This document shows, in pieces, positions 1-12,333 of a stretch of DNA of 64,000 nt (the first letter of the stretch is position 1; each line of letters begins with the position of its first letter). Under the pieces are notes generated by a model that saw nothing but the letters and a program-made list of their open reading frames with translations, was not told where the DNA came from and searched no databases. The DNA is taken from the NCBI GenBank assembly GCA_033980235.1, contig CM067075.1, positions 35,474,385-35,538,384 on the forward strand, written 5' to 3'. Position numbers and translations under genes: made by a program. This DNA comes from Diadema setosum (Eukaryota; Echinodermata; Echinoidea; Diadematoida; Diadematidae).

Positions 1-840
1 ACAACAAGATCAATATCATGTGATGAAGTGGTGGTTTTGTGACGTAAGAGAAGAAAGACATACAACATGATCCAGCAAATGTAGGAAGTACTGTATACTC
101 CTGTTTATATTGGGAGTATAACGGTTTGCAAATTGAAACATTTATAAAGACAGCTTTAAAGATGGTTGAATTCACGAAAAACACACTCATGCCGTACAAA
201 TAAACAAATAAGTGCTTCTCCTTTTCATGAGAAAAGTTTTCGCAATAAAGGTGACACAAGGCATGTATGTTACAGGAGTAATACACTATATTATATTCAC
301 AGCTGACTTGCAATTTTATGAAAGGAAAAAAACATGAAAAAAAAAAACACAAAAGGAATACACCATGTATACAGTAACAACGTTCTAGTTTGTTGGATTT
401 TGTGCCCGTGTTCACTTTTGTGTCTCTTTCAATAGATCTACAAATTGCACCTCAGTCATCAGTAATTTTATCATGGTGGTAACCTTCTAAGTTATGTAAC
501 TTTATTATGATGTCCCAGTTACTCGGCTCAAAGAGGTATTTACCAAAGTATATGATTGACCAAAAAAATTAAAAAAAGACTCTAGTATGTGATTAACTCT
601 TTGAGTGACCAGACACTTTATGATACTAGTTTAACTGGCCAAGCTTTTTCATCATTAAAGTGTATCTTTGGTCAAAAAATTATTTTTTGATATGTGAAAG
701 AGATGTATTTTAGTAATCTGTTGCACCAACAAATGAAAAAATGTTACATATAAATGAAGAAAAAGTACATTTTGATATAGAAAATAAGAACTAAATCAGT
801 GAGTTTGAAAGGAAAGGCTGTCAACTTTCTTTTGTTCTCA

Positions 841-855
841 GGAACCAGCAAGGGA
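841..855 (+). repeat. 15-bp direct repeat flanking the foldback (left copy)
   Basis: GGAACCAGCAAGGGA matches 1887-1901 at 14 of 15 positions, in the same orientation, exactly at the two outer edges of the foldback. It is either a long target-site duplication or a relic of a duplication that preceded insertion. Confidence 0.75.
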
Positions 856-1886
856 TTAAAGATAATAAAAAGTTTTGGTACCTCAAAAGCTTCCCTGAAT
901 TTCCTTGTCTTGGTTTGTGTTTCAGGTTAAAGTACGTTGTCTGTGAGAATTACTCGCCCCAAAGTGCTCTCATGTCTTAGTAGTCATACAATAATGGTTT
1001 TGTACCAGAGCCGACGCTGTACAGCGTCGATAAATATTGTACGAAACCACTGACTGCGACCAGCAGCGTGCAGCCCATTGTACGCATAGCTAACTGCGAC
1101 CAGCAGCCCCATACGCATAGCGTAATGGGGCTTCGCATTGTAGCATTCAGGATCGTGACAGAATTAGTATCACGGGTAAATGTCAACTTAAAATCCAAAA
1201 ATTTCTTCGATTTGAAGACTTACCAATTAAGTTGAAGTATTGAAAACAGGCTTCGAACAACGTTTGGTTCTGCCAATAGTCCCTTTCTGTTCGAATTGAT
1301 GACTGAATGTGACTCGGTCGAGAGGACCTTGGGAGAGCTACATACACTGGATACCATGGCCAGCGCATGCGCACACAAACATCTTATCCGTTCATGGATT
1401 TGAAATTTGTGTGCATGCGATGTGTTCGCATGCACTGGCTGTAGTATTCAGTGTACTCTATGTAGCTCTCCTGAGGTCCTGTCAACCGAGTCACATTCAG
1501 TCATCAATTCGAACAGAAAGGGACTATAGGCAGAACCAAACGTTGCCCGAAGCCTGTTTTCAATACTTCAACTTAATTGGTAAGTCTTCAAATTGAAGAA
1601 TTTATGGGATTTTAAGTTGACATTTACCCTGCGATACTAAATCTGTCATGATCCTGAATGCTACAATGCGAAGCCCGATTACGCTATGCGTATGGGACTA
1701 CTGGTCGCTATGCGTATGGGGCTGCTGGTCGCAGTTAATTGCATGATTACTAAGACATGAGAGCACTTTGGGGCGAGTAAGTCTCACAGTGTTAGTTATA
1801 TGAAAGGTACTTTAACCTGAAACACAAACTAAGACAAGGAATTTCAAGGACACTTTTGAGGTACCAAAACTTTTTATTATCTTTAA
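856..1886. mobile_element. Long foldback element (two ~0.5-kb inverted arms)
   Basis: The sequence from 856 to about 1378 is repeated in reverse complement from about 1406 to 1886, leaving a loop of some 27 bp. The outer ends are TTAAAGATAATAAAAAG and its exact complement. The arms keep blocks such as GGTACCTCAAAAG, GGTTAAAGTAC and ACTCGCCCCAAAGTGCTCTC, and a short internal repeat (CTGCTGGTCGC and variants). Immediately outside lie GGAACCAGCAAGGGA (841-855) and GGAACCAGCAAGAGA (1887-1901). ORFs of 60-95 codons here are antisense mirror images of each other and not genes. Foldback transposons are known in echinoderms; assignment to a family is not possible from sequence alone. Confidence 0.85.
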
Positions 1887-1901
1887 GGAACCAGCAAGAG
1901 A
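1887..1901 (+). repeat. 15-bp direct repeat flanking the foldback (right copy)
   Basis: GGAACCAGCAAGAGA, partner of 841-855, with one mismatch. The next three bases (TTA) also match the left side but overlap the element's own TTAA end. Confidence 0.75.
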
Positions 1902-2277
1902 TTAGGCAGCCTGGGAACAATAGCAAAGTTATAGTCTTCTTTTCAGACCCATTGGCTTTAGTGGTATGTTTATAACTTTAAATGTATTTTTCTTTGCTAA
2001 TATTGAACATTTTTTTTCTGATTCTTGGTGTATGTAGCTCTTACACATATCAAAAAGTATTTTTTGGCCAAAGATACACTTTAATGGTAATCCTTCTAAA
2101 CTTGACAATAGTTATAAAATTAGTGAACCCACTCCAGTGTAGCATAGCAGTGTAACCTCAGTCTATAACAGGAAGACTTTGGTAATGCAATAGAGATTAG
2201 GAGGATTAGTTAATCTCTATTCAGTGATAGTTATTTCCATACACCTGTACCACTTGCCAAACAAAGACCAGTATAGG

Positions 2278-2810
2278 TTAACCCATTGAATACCAGTCCT
2301 GAGTATAAGCCAGTTCGTAATTAGCTCATGTACACATTGGTACAAATGACCTTTCTTTTTTCTCAGTTAGTTAGGCACTTCACTCGTTTTCAAAGCGGCA
2401 TAATGCCTAAGCTTGCCTGACGTAACAATTTATGGAATTCATGTTCAAACAAAGAATTATCTCGCGTTTAGAGCAGGTGATCAGAATACTCCATCAGTTG
2501 ACAATCTAGCGGGCATCCATTTCATTGTTTTGTATTGAATGCAATAACAGCCTATTTCCTTTTATATTGCGAAATACCATTCTTGCTGTCAGGTGGATGT
2601 GCTGGCAAGCACCATTTAGATAAGGATCACATGAATAATCATCGCATCACAGATGCTTATCTCAGCGAATTTACAAACTGAAATGCCTGTTGGTACAAAT
2701 GACCTTTTTCTGCTCATGCGCAAAGTGGAATTACGAACTGGTCTATACTCAGGCAGGTGTCTATGGGAAATGCGTGTTATAGCAAAATCAGCCCATCCTT
2801 AATGGGTTAA
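2278..2810. mobile_element. TTAA MITE (family A), split by a nested element
   Basis: The outer halves, 2278-2307 and 2744-2810, together look like the ~93-bp elements at 3180-3270, 12334-12427 and 57441-57533: TTAACCCATTGA at one end, TGGGTTAA at the other, and the core words GTATACTC, CTATGGGAAATG and AGCAAAATCA. The copy is interrupted at its GAGTATACTC centre by 2308-2743. Confidence 0.75.
2308..2743. mobile_element. Nested MITE with CCAGTTCGTAATT inverted ends and a TATA target duplication
   Basis: The ends read CCAGTTCGTAATT on both strands, followed by similar sub-terminal sequence containing GGTACAAATGACC. TATA occurs at 2304-2307 and 2744-2747, and the uninterrupted relatives have a single TATA at that place, so it is a target-site duplication. 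A solo relative of one end lies at about 61351 (CCAGTTCATAG, then AGAAAAAGGTCACTTGTAC). Confidence 0.75.
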
Positions 2811-2829
2811 GATGATGACATTGGAAGCC

Positions 2830-3183
2830 TTAAGGCCACCGCACACTACACGATCAGACTGGTCTTAAAGTCTTAAGCCAAGCTGGGTCTTGAGACCAGT
2901 CGTACGACCAGACACCACACACTATACGACCGAACCTTACGAGTGGGCTTACGACTGTAAAGCGCGTGCAGTACGCACTGCGTGCGCTTGCATTTTACTG
3001 CATTGTGAATGGCTGAACGCCTACGACCGGTCGTAGAAATTCAACATGTCAAATCTCTACGACTGGCGCTAAGACCCAGTCGTACGACTAGAAAGTGGCA
3101 AGACTGTGACGTCACACTTCTAGTCTTAAGGTCTTAAGACCGGTGAATCGGGGCAAAATCGTGTAGTGTACGGCGGGCTTTAA
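2830..3183. mobile_element. TTAA MITE (family C) with CACACTACACGAT inverted ends
   Basis: The left end reads TTAAGGCCACCGCACACTAC and continues ACGAT. The right end, reversed, reads TTAAAGCCCGCCGTACACTA and continues CACGAT. The interior is rich in short palindromes around GACCAGTCGTACGACC. No coding capacity. Its right TTAA (3180-3183) is also the left TTAA of the next element. Confidence 0.75.
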
Positions 3184-3270
3184 CCTGCTGAAGACTAGTC
3201 CTGTGTATACTCAAGCAGATGTCTATACGAAATGCATCTAAGCAAAATCAACTTGTTGTCAACGGGTTAA
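3180..3270. mobile_element. TTAA MITE (family A), 91-bp copy
   Basis: It begins TTAACCTGCTGAAGACTAGT and ends TCAACGGGTTAA, with GTGTATACTC and GTCTATACGAAATGC inside. It matches the copies at 12334-12427 and 57441-57533 and abuts the family C element, sharing one TTAA with it. Confidence 0.75.
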
Positions 3271-4314
3271 CAGAATGCCAATGATATTGAGAATGACAAT
3301 ATTAAGTTCTCTTCCAGACCTCGTGGTGACACAATGGTTTGAGTCATGGCAACTAAGAAGAAAATCATCAAAGTTGCATCTTCTCTCGGCCATTTATTAA
3401 AGAATTTACTAAAGAATATGAAATAGGTAATATACAGAAATTGGATGTCTTCCAAAAGCAAGCTTTGTCTTTTGATCAAACTAAGCAGTCATACTGTATG
3501 TGCTTCACTGGCCACCTGGATGCTAATATACACACACACACCCGCAATCAAATAATTCAGAATTTGATAAAAATCTCCCAGCCAACATAAAGTCCTTCTA
3601 GGTATGGCCTTATTAAACCAACATTTCTCTTTTCTGATCCACATGACTCATAGCTCCATCCAACCCTCAAGATACGCTAGAATTGGAAAGTGCAAAGGCA
3701 CTGCACATATTATTTTTAGGGTTACAGACGATACGAATTTTGATTAAGACGAGGGGATGGGTGTTTGAACAGGATTCACCACCAGCAACTTCTCTGGAAT
3801 TCTACTGATGTATTGTTCCCTTTTATTATCCCCTTTAAATTGTCAGGGACAGGCAAGTCTGAAATCATCCATTTCACACACATCTAAAATCCAAATATTT
3901 CAGTAACCTGCAATTGTTTAGCATGTATGTGTGTGTGTGTGTGGGGGGGGATAGTTGGGAAGGGGGGGGGGGAGACAATATGACTTTAGTAGGCCTCTGG
4001 CAAATCAGAGCATTCATTCATTGAGGATTTAGATGGCTAGAGAGAGTGTTGTTTTAAAGAGAAGAGCTGGATCGTGGAGAGGGTTGTTTTAAAGAGAAGA
4101 GCTAGATTGTTCGGTGCCTCGTCTGTTCCAGACATTTGCAATCACAACTTTCCACCTTCTTCTGTCTTAAGTCATTTTGTAGCATGTTTGCATTATTGAT
4201 GCCAGTTAGCACAAACCAAATCAATCCATCTATTTAGCTCCACCTCTGCATCTGATTCCCGAGATTTGCCAGTCAATATTTATTTTCTTTTTAATACATC
4301 CTGTTCTCAGTTCT

Positions 4315-4423
4315 CATATGTATAGTTCGTCGGTTGAGAATGATAAGGGCGTTAAGTTGCCACAAAACCCATAGTGTTCAAGACCACTTAACGCCCTTCT
4401 CATTCTCAACAGACGAGTTATAT
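4315..4423. repeat. Imperfect hairpin / short inverted repeat
   Basis: CATATGTATAGTTCGTC, then GGTTGAGAATGATAAGGGCG TTAAG, is mirrored by CTTAACGCCCTTCTCATTC and TCAACAGACGAGTTATATG, around a spacer of about 25 bp. Downstream (4497-4530), AATAAAATC with ATTGAATTGAATGG resembles a retroelement tail. Confidence 0.6.
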
Positions 4424-7400
4424 GTGTGCTTTGTATATGTTGGCCTATGTACTGATGTAATGTGTATGTATGCAAACAAAACAAATTTCCAGAAATGGAC
4501 AATAAAATCAAATTGAATTGAATGGAATAGAATTATTTGACCTTCAGTCTGATCTTACCTTTTTCCTAATGATATTTAAAAGTGATCTATTGACACATGC
4601 CTCATCAAACACTTTCTCTTTCGGTGATCTGTTGGTTAGTAATAAATATCCTGAGCACTATGAGTGTTTCTAATTCTGCGGAATCAAGACATCAACTACT
4701 GGAATATATGGCATGCAAAAATATTCACATTCTTTTATTTTTGCGCTAGTTTCTGGTTGCGCAAAATGCGCAACAATTTCCACTTTTACAGTACATGAAT
4801 TTGCTCAGTGTTCAACTACCTTATACTTATACTAGAAGGACACATAGAAATTTAACAAGAAATAATGAAAAATAATGACTATCCGTAATATGGATGTCCA
4901 ATGTAAAATCTTTGCACTGCAAAAGAATCACTTTGGTCGCATGGCTATAGTAAAGTCTCTGAAAACCATCTATATTTTGCATTATTACACAAAACATTCT
5001 TCTGAGGTTCACTGAAGGAAGTAATTTCTTTTGTCTTTGTGAATAAGAGAGAATATGAAGATTGCAATATGCATTGATCAAAATCATTGAGAATATAAAT
5101 GTGAAATAAGTTCCACTTTATGATATTCAAGTTTTACAGTGTAGCAGAGCAATATTTCAATCATGTGACCCAAATAGAAGTCATCGGTTGCCATATGTTA
5201 GTAATGACTTGCAGACTTTCTTAAAGTTGTGATTTTAGTGTCACTGAATTTTCTGTTGATCTCAAGCTTTTGTGTCACTTTTTCATTTCAAAGAATTTTC
5301 CCAAGGGAGGGGGGGGGGGGATAATTCCTAAACAATGGAAGAAGTTTCCTCCATTTACACATGCATGACAGGTAAAATTTGAATTTAGTTCCATTCACCC
5401 TTGATATTTTAGCTCCACTTTGCAGGAGTGCGTGGTTCATCAAATTAAGAATGAAATTTCAAATCAAATTTGGTCCCTAATTTTGGACCCTAATTAGAGT
5501 TGGCATTTCTCTGTGGAAGGTTAGCAGGCTGTGTGCTTTGCCACTAGCAATCTCTGTTCTCATCCTACCTCACATGCCATTCACAGAACTGTAGTGGGAT
5601 TTACACTGACACAAATTAGTGGGGTACAACTCTTGAGATTTGCATCGCAATCCAGATATTTTTTACCTTAGTGGACATAAACATCCCACTAAATAGCATG
5701 ATTAGCATCGTGATCCATATCTCAAGAAATCTTGCGATTGTTTTGGAATTGTCACGATTATTTTAGAAATAGCATGATAATTTGTACTGCGGCGAGTGTG
5801 TGAACGCTGGAGCAAAAAAATCTTAAGATTTTTTAATCTTTCATTCACACATTGCAACAGCACATGAACACAAGGGCATGGGTCGCCATTTTGGTATAGA
5901 TTGTGGGCATGCACAGTTTGGTCAACAAATTATCGCGATCAGCAATTAGCAGGATATTTCTGTCCATCTATTAAATGGGTGCAAAAAATCTTGGTATTTG
6001 GATTGCAATTGTTATCCTGCTATTTTGTGAGTGTGAATGTCTCAAGGAAGAAATTAATGACTTGTTGATACAATCAACAAGGCATAATTGTTGTAACTTA
6101 GGGTTGAGACTTTTCCCCCCACTATGCACATGTCTCTGTTAAAGGGGGTCAGAAATTAACAGGGATTTATATGCACAGTAGCAAATGAGAGCATATTTTA
6201 TCAAGGAGTTAGGCTGGGCTCAGCAGATGGGTAGGCTGCATGATACATTGTTGCTGTAAATCCAAAGCTACATTTTCATAAGGAGATTCCATGAGTCACA
6301 TTTGTTACAAAGATTTTTTTTTTTTTTTTGGGGGGGGGGATGAAAATCTGACAGAAAATGTATCTCCTTAGACCGATATCTTGTCTCATGTAAGCAGCGT
6401 GTATAATCTAGTTTGCCAATGATATTGTGATATTGGACAATTAAAGAGGTGTTTGTGTTTTTCCAAGTCCCAAATAACTGATGATCACCGTCTTTTGTAT
6501 TCTCTAAAACATGTCCAATGGAGCAGTACCAGTGATATCTAGGGTTTGTTTTTGTATTTTTTAAACAGTGGTTTATCTTTCTATTGCATAAATAGTATCT
6601 GCATCCCCCCCCCCTTTCTTTTCAAAACAGGGTGGTTGGTTCTGATTATGAAGCCTGCACATGTATGCAAAGAAATAATGTTTTTTGACATAAGCACTTA
6701 ATGTGTATGAGGCATAAACACTACACAAGTCTTGGATTATCAAAAGAAAAGATGCAACTATGCCTCAAGTGGCTCTTGAGTGTTTAGCTCTGATAAAATT
6801 CTTGATTGATATCGAAACAGGTTAGGGGCAATTTCTTATGTTCTGGATGACATCTTCAATCTCAAATGTTTTCAGGAGAAGCTGCAACAGGTTTTTGTCA
6901 CATATACCATCATATGAAGACATCACTCCATCCCCCTAAAAGATAAGGAAAGAAAAAAAAAGAAACACACAAAATGAATTCACCATTTGCCTGCACATTC
7001 GCTGGCAAGGTATTGCACAAAACTGACAAGTTCACTTCTTCAAATAGAGTTGTGAGGTAAAAGGTTGTATCTGAAGACTTTTAGGAGTGTGGAGGACCCT
7101 GGATGAAAAGCTAGAGGACTCTCTATCATCCTCCAGGAAGAGGAGGAAACCAGAGAGGACTGTTGCCATGGTAACACCCCACATCCCAGCCAAGGATGAA
7201 GCAAGCAAATGAAACAACATGAACAATGGTGATGAATTCCAACCCAGAAAGAGAAAAGGAGAAGAAGAGGCAAGCAATGAATTGCATTCCTGGTGTTTGG
7301 CACAAGCCAGAGTACTTCATAGGTATTTAAAGGGGTATTTTATTTCTCACAGCCTTACATGCATTCAGCATGTTCTCTATGGGGTGACACCAAATCCGGA

Positions 7401-9109
7401 CATGCTTGAGACAATAGGGGTGATGAAACGGCAGTAATTTGACTGATAGCATGCAGAAGACTCGGTCAAAATGGTAGAATGGGAAAGAGACTGAGATGTG
7501 ATGTAGAGAAACAGCTGTTATGACAAAAATGTTGAGTGTACCAGGAGGACGAGAAATGCGCACATTCTTGTGTACGTTACATCTCGCATGCACATAAATG
7601 GCTCTGTTCCCCCGACATCTTCCCCTCTCTGACACTCCTCTTCCTCCCACCACCACACCCACCAGCACTATTACAAGCCATTACCAAACAAGGCCAGTCT
7701 TTAAACAAAATAGAGCACTTGGAGGCAAAATCTACCAAGAAAGTTCTGATTTTTAAAGTCATGGCCATGAATAGATTAATTACATTGTTAAGTGACATGC
7801 CTCAAATTGTTTTAATCAAAATATGTCACTGAACCCACACCAACTTGCAAGACCCACTAGCCATAAAATACAGAAATATGTTCATATCTTATGAAGAAGA
7901 CAGACTCGACAGTCTGAAGTCTTTCACTCATGATGCGCAAATTTAATGTGTAATTTTTCTCTCCCTGGTCTTTTTCTCTTTCTAACCAACTCATATTTGT
8001 TTGGGAGCATCATGCTAATGTCAGAAATTTGGTGTGTGTGTTTGTACACGGAATCTCCTGCCCGCTTGCACATCACCTCTTTTTCTTTCTATGCTAAATT
8101 GTGTATGGTCGCACAATCAGCGATAATGCCTGTAATAATTCAAAACAACACACAGAATTTTGCAAGTATGATGTACGTCTGTAATGCCATACATATTTCT
8201 ATTGCGTTGTGATTCCGCGTGAAGGTGGCATTTGGTGTACAAGCCACCATGCATCAAATTTCCGCTCAAGATGTGTGGGTGTCATGCATTTTATCAACGG
8301 CAAATTCTGAGAATTTTGTAGTACTTTTACATAATGCATACAGCTTTGTGCTTGTCATTTGAGAGAAACAATCCACATTACCCGTTGGATGCTCCTGATC
8401 ATGCATTGAATGTTGTGAATAATGTTCCATATTAAATGTTGATTTTAAAAGGGCAATGAACCCATTTTTCCTAGACCCCGCCCTATCCACCTTACTCTCA
8501 CCTCCCAGTAGCGACGGTTCTGCCAAGAAAGCCGAAATACTGCGGCATCTATTAGTATTACCATGGTATTTTATCAATGAGAACAGTGACAACAGATTGC
8601 CATGGTATCTGTTGCCATGGTAATTCCAATGTGAATGCACCTAGTATGTTTAAATCTTTCCACAAAGACACAAAATTGAAGCACTGAGAGGTTTTCCATG
8701 AATATGATTTGTCATCTCTTTCAGAACAGAACGGGCTGTGAGATAGAATTCAGGGTTTGTAGTGGTAAAACGGGAATAGTAAGATAGTATGGACATTATT
8801 TCTTGTACAATGCAATTCTCTGTACTTTGCATCTATTCTTCATTACTCCAAACAAAGATGTCCAACCTAGCATCAGCTTTCTTCCAATATCTGCTGCACT
8901 GGAATGCCCCTCAGAGTCATCTTTGTGTCGGTCACAAATGGATACTGTATTGAAGATCCTGAAAGGGCTTGAAAATTGGAATGGGGTGAGGAGGGGGGAG
9001 GGGGGAGGGGGAGAGGAGGGGTGGTGGTAGGTGAAGATAGAGGTGAAAGTACAGAGTAATCTTCCTGATCATGGAGCAATAACTGAAAATATCTGGCAAT
9101 TTCATCTGA

Positions 9110-9745
9110 CAGGGAGGATCATTGAGAGAAAGAGAAGGGGAGATAGAGACAGAGAATGAGAAAGAGGAGAGAAATAGAAAGAAGGAAGGAAAGAATTGAG
9201 GAGGGAGAGAAGGAGAAGCAGATGTATTTGAGAGAAAATCAATCAGAGAAAATGAAGGAGAGGACCAGAACGTGAGATGAAAGGCAAGAGGAATAAGAAG
9301 AATACAGGATAGAGGAGATTCAGTCAGAGGGGAGGGGTTGGAAAAGGAGAGTGGGAAAGAGTAACAAAAGAAGGAGGAGGAGGAAAAAAAAAGAAGAAGA
9401 AAAGACTACTATTGCTGAGGGAAGGAGAAATACATGCACCCTGATGAGGGCAATTGAAAGAATAAGGCCAAGAGAGAAAAGGAAGAGATAAAGCACAATA
9501 TGAACACCAAAACAAAAACAAAAATAGGAAGCAGTCTTGAGACTGACAGAAGAACAGACACAGAAAAAATGGAGATTGTAAGAGATAGAAAGAAAGAGCT
9601 GCATGTAGAAATAAAGGGGTTGGAGGAGAGGAAGGAGGAGATGGAAGGGGAGAGAGAAAGAAGAGATGAGAAGGATAGAGGATGATAGAAAGAAAGAGAT
9701 GCATTCATAAAGGAGAGTGAATAAAAGAGAGTTAGGAGAGAGAAG
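9110..9745 (+). repeat. Polypurine (GA-rich) tract
   Basis: Roughly 630 bp made almost entirely of A and G on the + strand, with only scattered pyrimidines. ORFs read through it on both strands but encode low-complexity Lys/Glu/Arg or Phe/Ser/Leu strings. It is intronic and could form triplex (H-DNA) structures. Confidence 0.8.
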
Positions 9746-10340
9746 CAGAGTTCATATGACAGATGAAATCATTGTGAGGCTGGGGTAATGAGTCCAGATT
9801 GGATTTATGAGAGGGGAATCGGGGACGATGCTCCCTCCAGAATGGGCCAGCTTTATTGGACCTAAATGATTGGAGTCACATTTATTGATCAATGGTAACC
9901 CAGATGAAGCCCAGGTTGGGACGATAGAGCAGGAGTCAATTGTCTGCCCTGGCTTTGCAAACACGCTCATTTGTGGTACGGTCAGATCTACTTGAGGACT
10001 GCAAGCCAACAGGATTTCACATACAAGGGACTGGGGATATACACCACACGCACACAGTACACATGTTGATACCAAATACATTTCAGTGTCTTCAGAATCC
10101 TGAATGATGCAAGATGCTCGATCTCATACAAAATGATGATGTATAAAATGTAATCACTTGGGAACAGTGGTCTTAGATTTTCAAGATTGCTCTCAATACT
10201 GCATACATACAAGTTTTGTCTAATTGTTAAGCCATGAGAAGCAGAAAGATTCAGGTTTCTCAGATGCTTCTTCATTTTCTTTTCTTTATTGCTTGTAAAC
10301 TAAATGTAAATATGGCATGTATCATTTTAGGACAGTAATG

Positions 10341-10567
10341 ATACTGTATACGCTGTTATTTTTGCGTACAGATATTTTCGCGAATGAATAGGTCATAGAC
10401 ATTTTCGCGAGATGTTGTTTTCGCGAACTGATGCCGACGCTAACGTAAATGCATTATTACCCTAGCGCATGGAGACATTTTTGAGTGCTGTTAAATTTGC
10501 GATCTAACTGTGATTTGCGAAATTCGTGAAAATTAAACCCTCACGAAAGTAACAGCTTATACAGTAT
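10341..10567. mobile_element. MITE with ATACTGTATA inverted ends
   Basis: The left end, ATACTGTATACGCTGTTATT, is mirrored at the right by ATACTGTATAAGCTGTTACT read in reverse. The interior carries several CGCGAA/TTCGCG words. A close relative lies at 33000-33216. No ORF. Confidence 0.75.
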
Positions 10568-11345
10568 TCCTGTAGGACTTACTGGTATTATTCCTCATTA
10601 ATTTCTAGGTAGTCTTCATTTTCCCCCTCCCCAAGGTCGCAGAGTGGAATTTTGACGCTAAAAATTTGACTCTTGAAATGGAAATGCTTTTTTTTAAATC
10701 CCGCCTCTTGTTGATATTGACATAAATTTATACAGTAATTTAATGCTTTTTATGTTCTCTCAGCTCATGCACAGACCTGCATGTTTGAACGTACAAAACA
10801 TGATTCATAATTGCTGTCAAGAAATATGAAACTGTTCTTTCACCATTGCCTGATCAGATTTCTGCATCTTTAAATAGAAGACTGAATAGATCTGCATCCA
10901 TAAATAGAAGAAAATATCTTCAGTGAATCAAGAACATGTAACAGCGAAGTTGCTAAATTTAGGTGAAATTACCCTCACAGAAGGCTGGTTGAGATGTGAT
11001 CATCAGACTCTGTTGCAACCTTCAGCCCAGACAGTCCGGAAAAATAGGCCCAGTATTTCTCCTGTCTGCTATGTAATTGTTATACGAGTTACGAGAGACA
11101 ATGATCAGCAACTTATCTTGTCTTTTTGATGTAACCATGGTAACAGCAGCCTTGCCTGAAGCATTTTTATCTTAATGTGGAGAACATTGTTTTTCCCCTT
11201 TTATTGCATGGAGAAGTGATGAAGCTAATGGTGTGCAGTTCTAGAATTAGGTCAAGACATATTCTGCATACAGGATGTATGCAAGTGCATATACCCATAT
11301 ATGTATGTATTTAAGCATGTATGTATGTGTGTGTATGTATGCAAT

Positions 11346-11348
<3 letters not shown>

Positions 11349-11387
<39 letters not shown>
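11349..11387 (+). repeat. GT dinucleotide microsatellite
   Basis: About 19 uninterrupted GT units, preceded by ATGT/GTAT-rich sequence from about 11290. Confidence 0.95.
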
Positions 11388-11388
<1 letters not shown>

Positions 11389-12333
11389 ATGCATGAGAGA
11401 GCAAAGGAGAATGAGAAAAAAATAGGGGAGAGCTGTGCGTGAAATACAGGTGAACCTCCTCGCTGTACATTTCAGACCACTATGTTCAAGAGCTGAAAGA
11501 GTAGAAAACCTGTATTAGGGGGAAAAAATTGCATCAGAAGAAGATACATGTAAGCCTGAATTAGCCTAATGTACCCTGGCATCATTTTTTTTTTCCTTTT
11601 TACTAATTTATGGCTTAGATATGTCACATGAGACTGCTACTGCCTCACAGACCTGTATTTTGCCTGTGACATGAATTGAAGTACAGTGGGAACAGCCCCA
11701 CCCTCACACCTCTAAATGTTTTTTAAATGGAGCCCACTGACTCCTATTTCACTGAAGCCTTGCCAGACAGATTTACAGTCAATGTATCGATCTGGCCCCT
11801 TTACTGAACTCAAAAACCCATTATGAGTGTAGGATTAGAGCCCTTTCAGATTGACAGAAAAACCTGTTTGTAAACGTGTTTAGAAACACATAACATGCTG
11901 GCAGAGTAACTCTTTGAAAGTCAGAAAGTGAATTTAAATCAGGTATCTTGAGAACATTTATTTAATACTGAAGTCATGCCTTGCCATTCTATTTAAAGTG
12001 TGAAAGTGTTTTCTAATCTGCTATTGCACAAATTACAGGTATTTATTTGCAGTTCAAATAGTTTGGCTTGTAAAATATACATAGTTAACTTGTCAATGCT
12101 GTGTTTGATTCCTTGATTGGTATGTGCACTTGACTGCTTTCTGGTTGTTACAGATGTCTGGAAAGTAATTATCCATGAATAGATTAAAACCTAATCCTCC
12201 CAATCCCCTATTGTGTCACCATGGCCTTACTGATAGACTAAGGCACTCTGCTACACCTGAGTGGGCTTGCTAAGTACATATCTAAGGTCAGGTTTGAAGG
12301 GATATCAGAAAACTAATGTAGAAGCTTGTTACG

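Larger units (their letters stand above)
655..2084. mobile_element. Old TTAA-flanked inverted-repeat element, split by a later insertion
   Basis: Terminal inverted repeats of about 50 bp lie at 655-703 and about 2034-2084. Both read inward from TTAA as AAAGTGTATCTTTGG followed by a stretch ending TTTTTGATATGTG, with a few mismatches. TTAA at both ends is the hallmark of piggyBac-type targets. No transposase is visible, so this is a non-autonomous (MITE-like) copy. The 1-kb foldback at 856-1886 sits inside it. Confidence 0.65.

Noticed and set aside
1183..1596. Overlapping ORFs on both strands (63-95 codons)
   Set aside because: They lie in the two mirror-image arms of the foldback and encode versions of the same palindromic text; not a transposase.
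6841..6905. Possible small exon between TTTTCAG and GTTTTTGT (GAGAAGCTGCAACAG)
   Set aside because: Only 15 bp, a poor donor, and no match to the missing FERM lobe 1.
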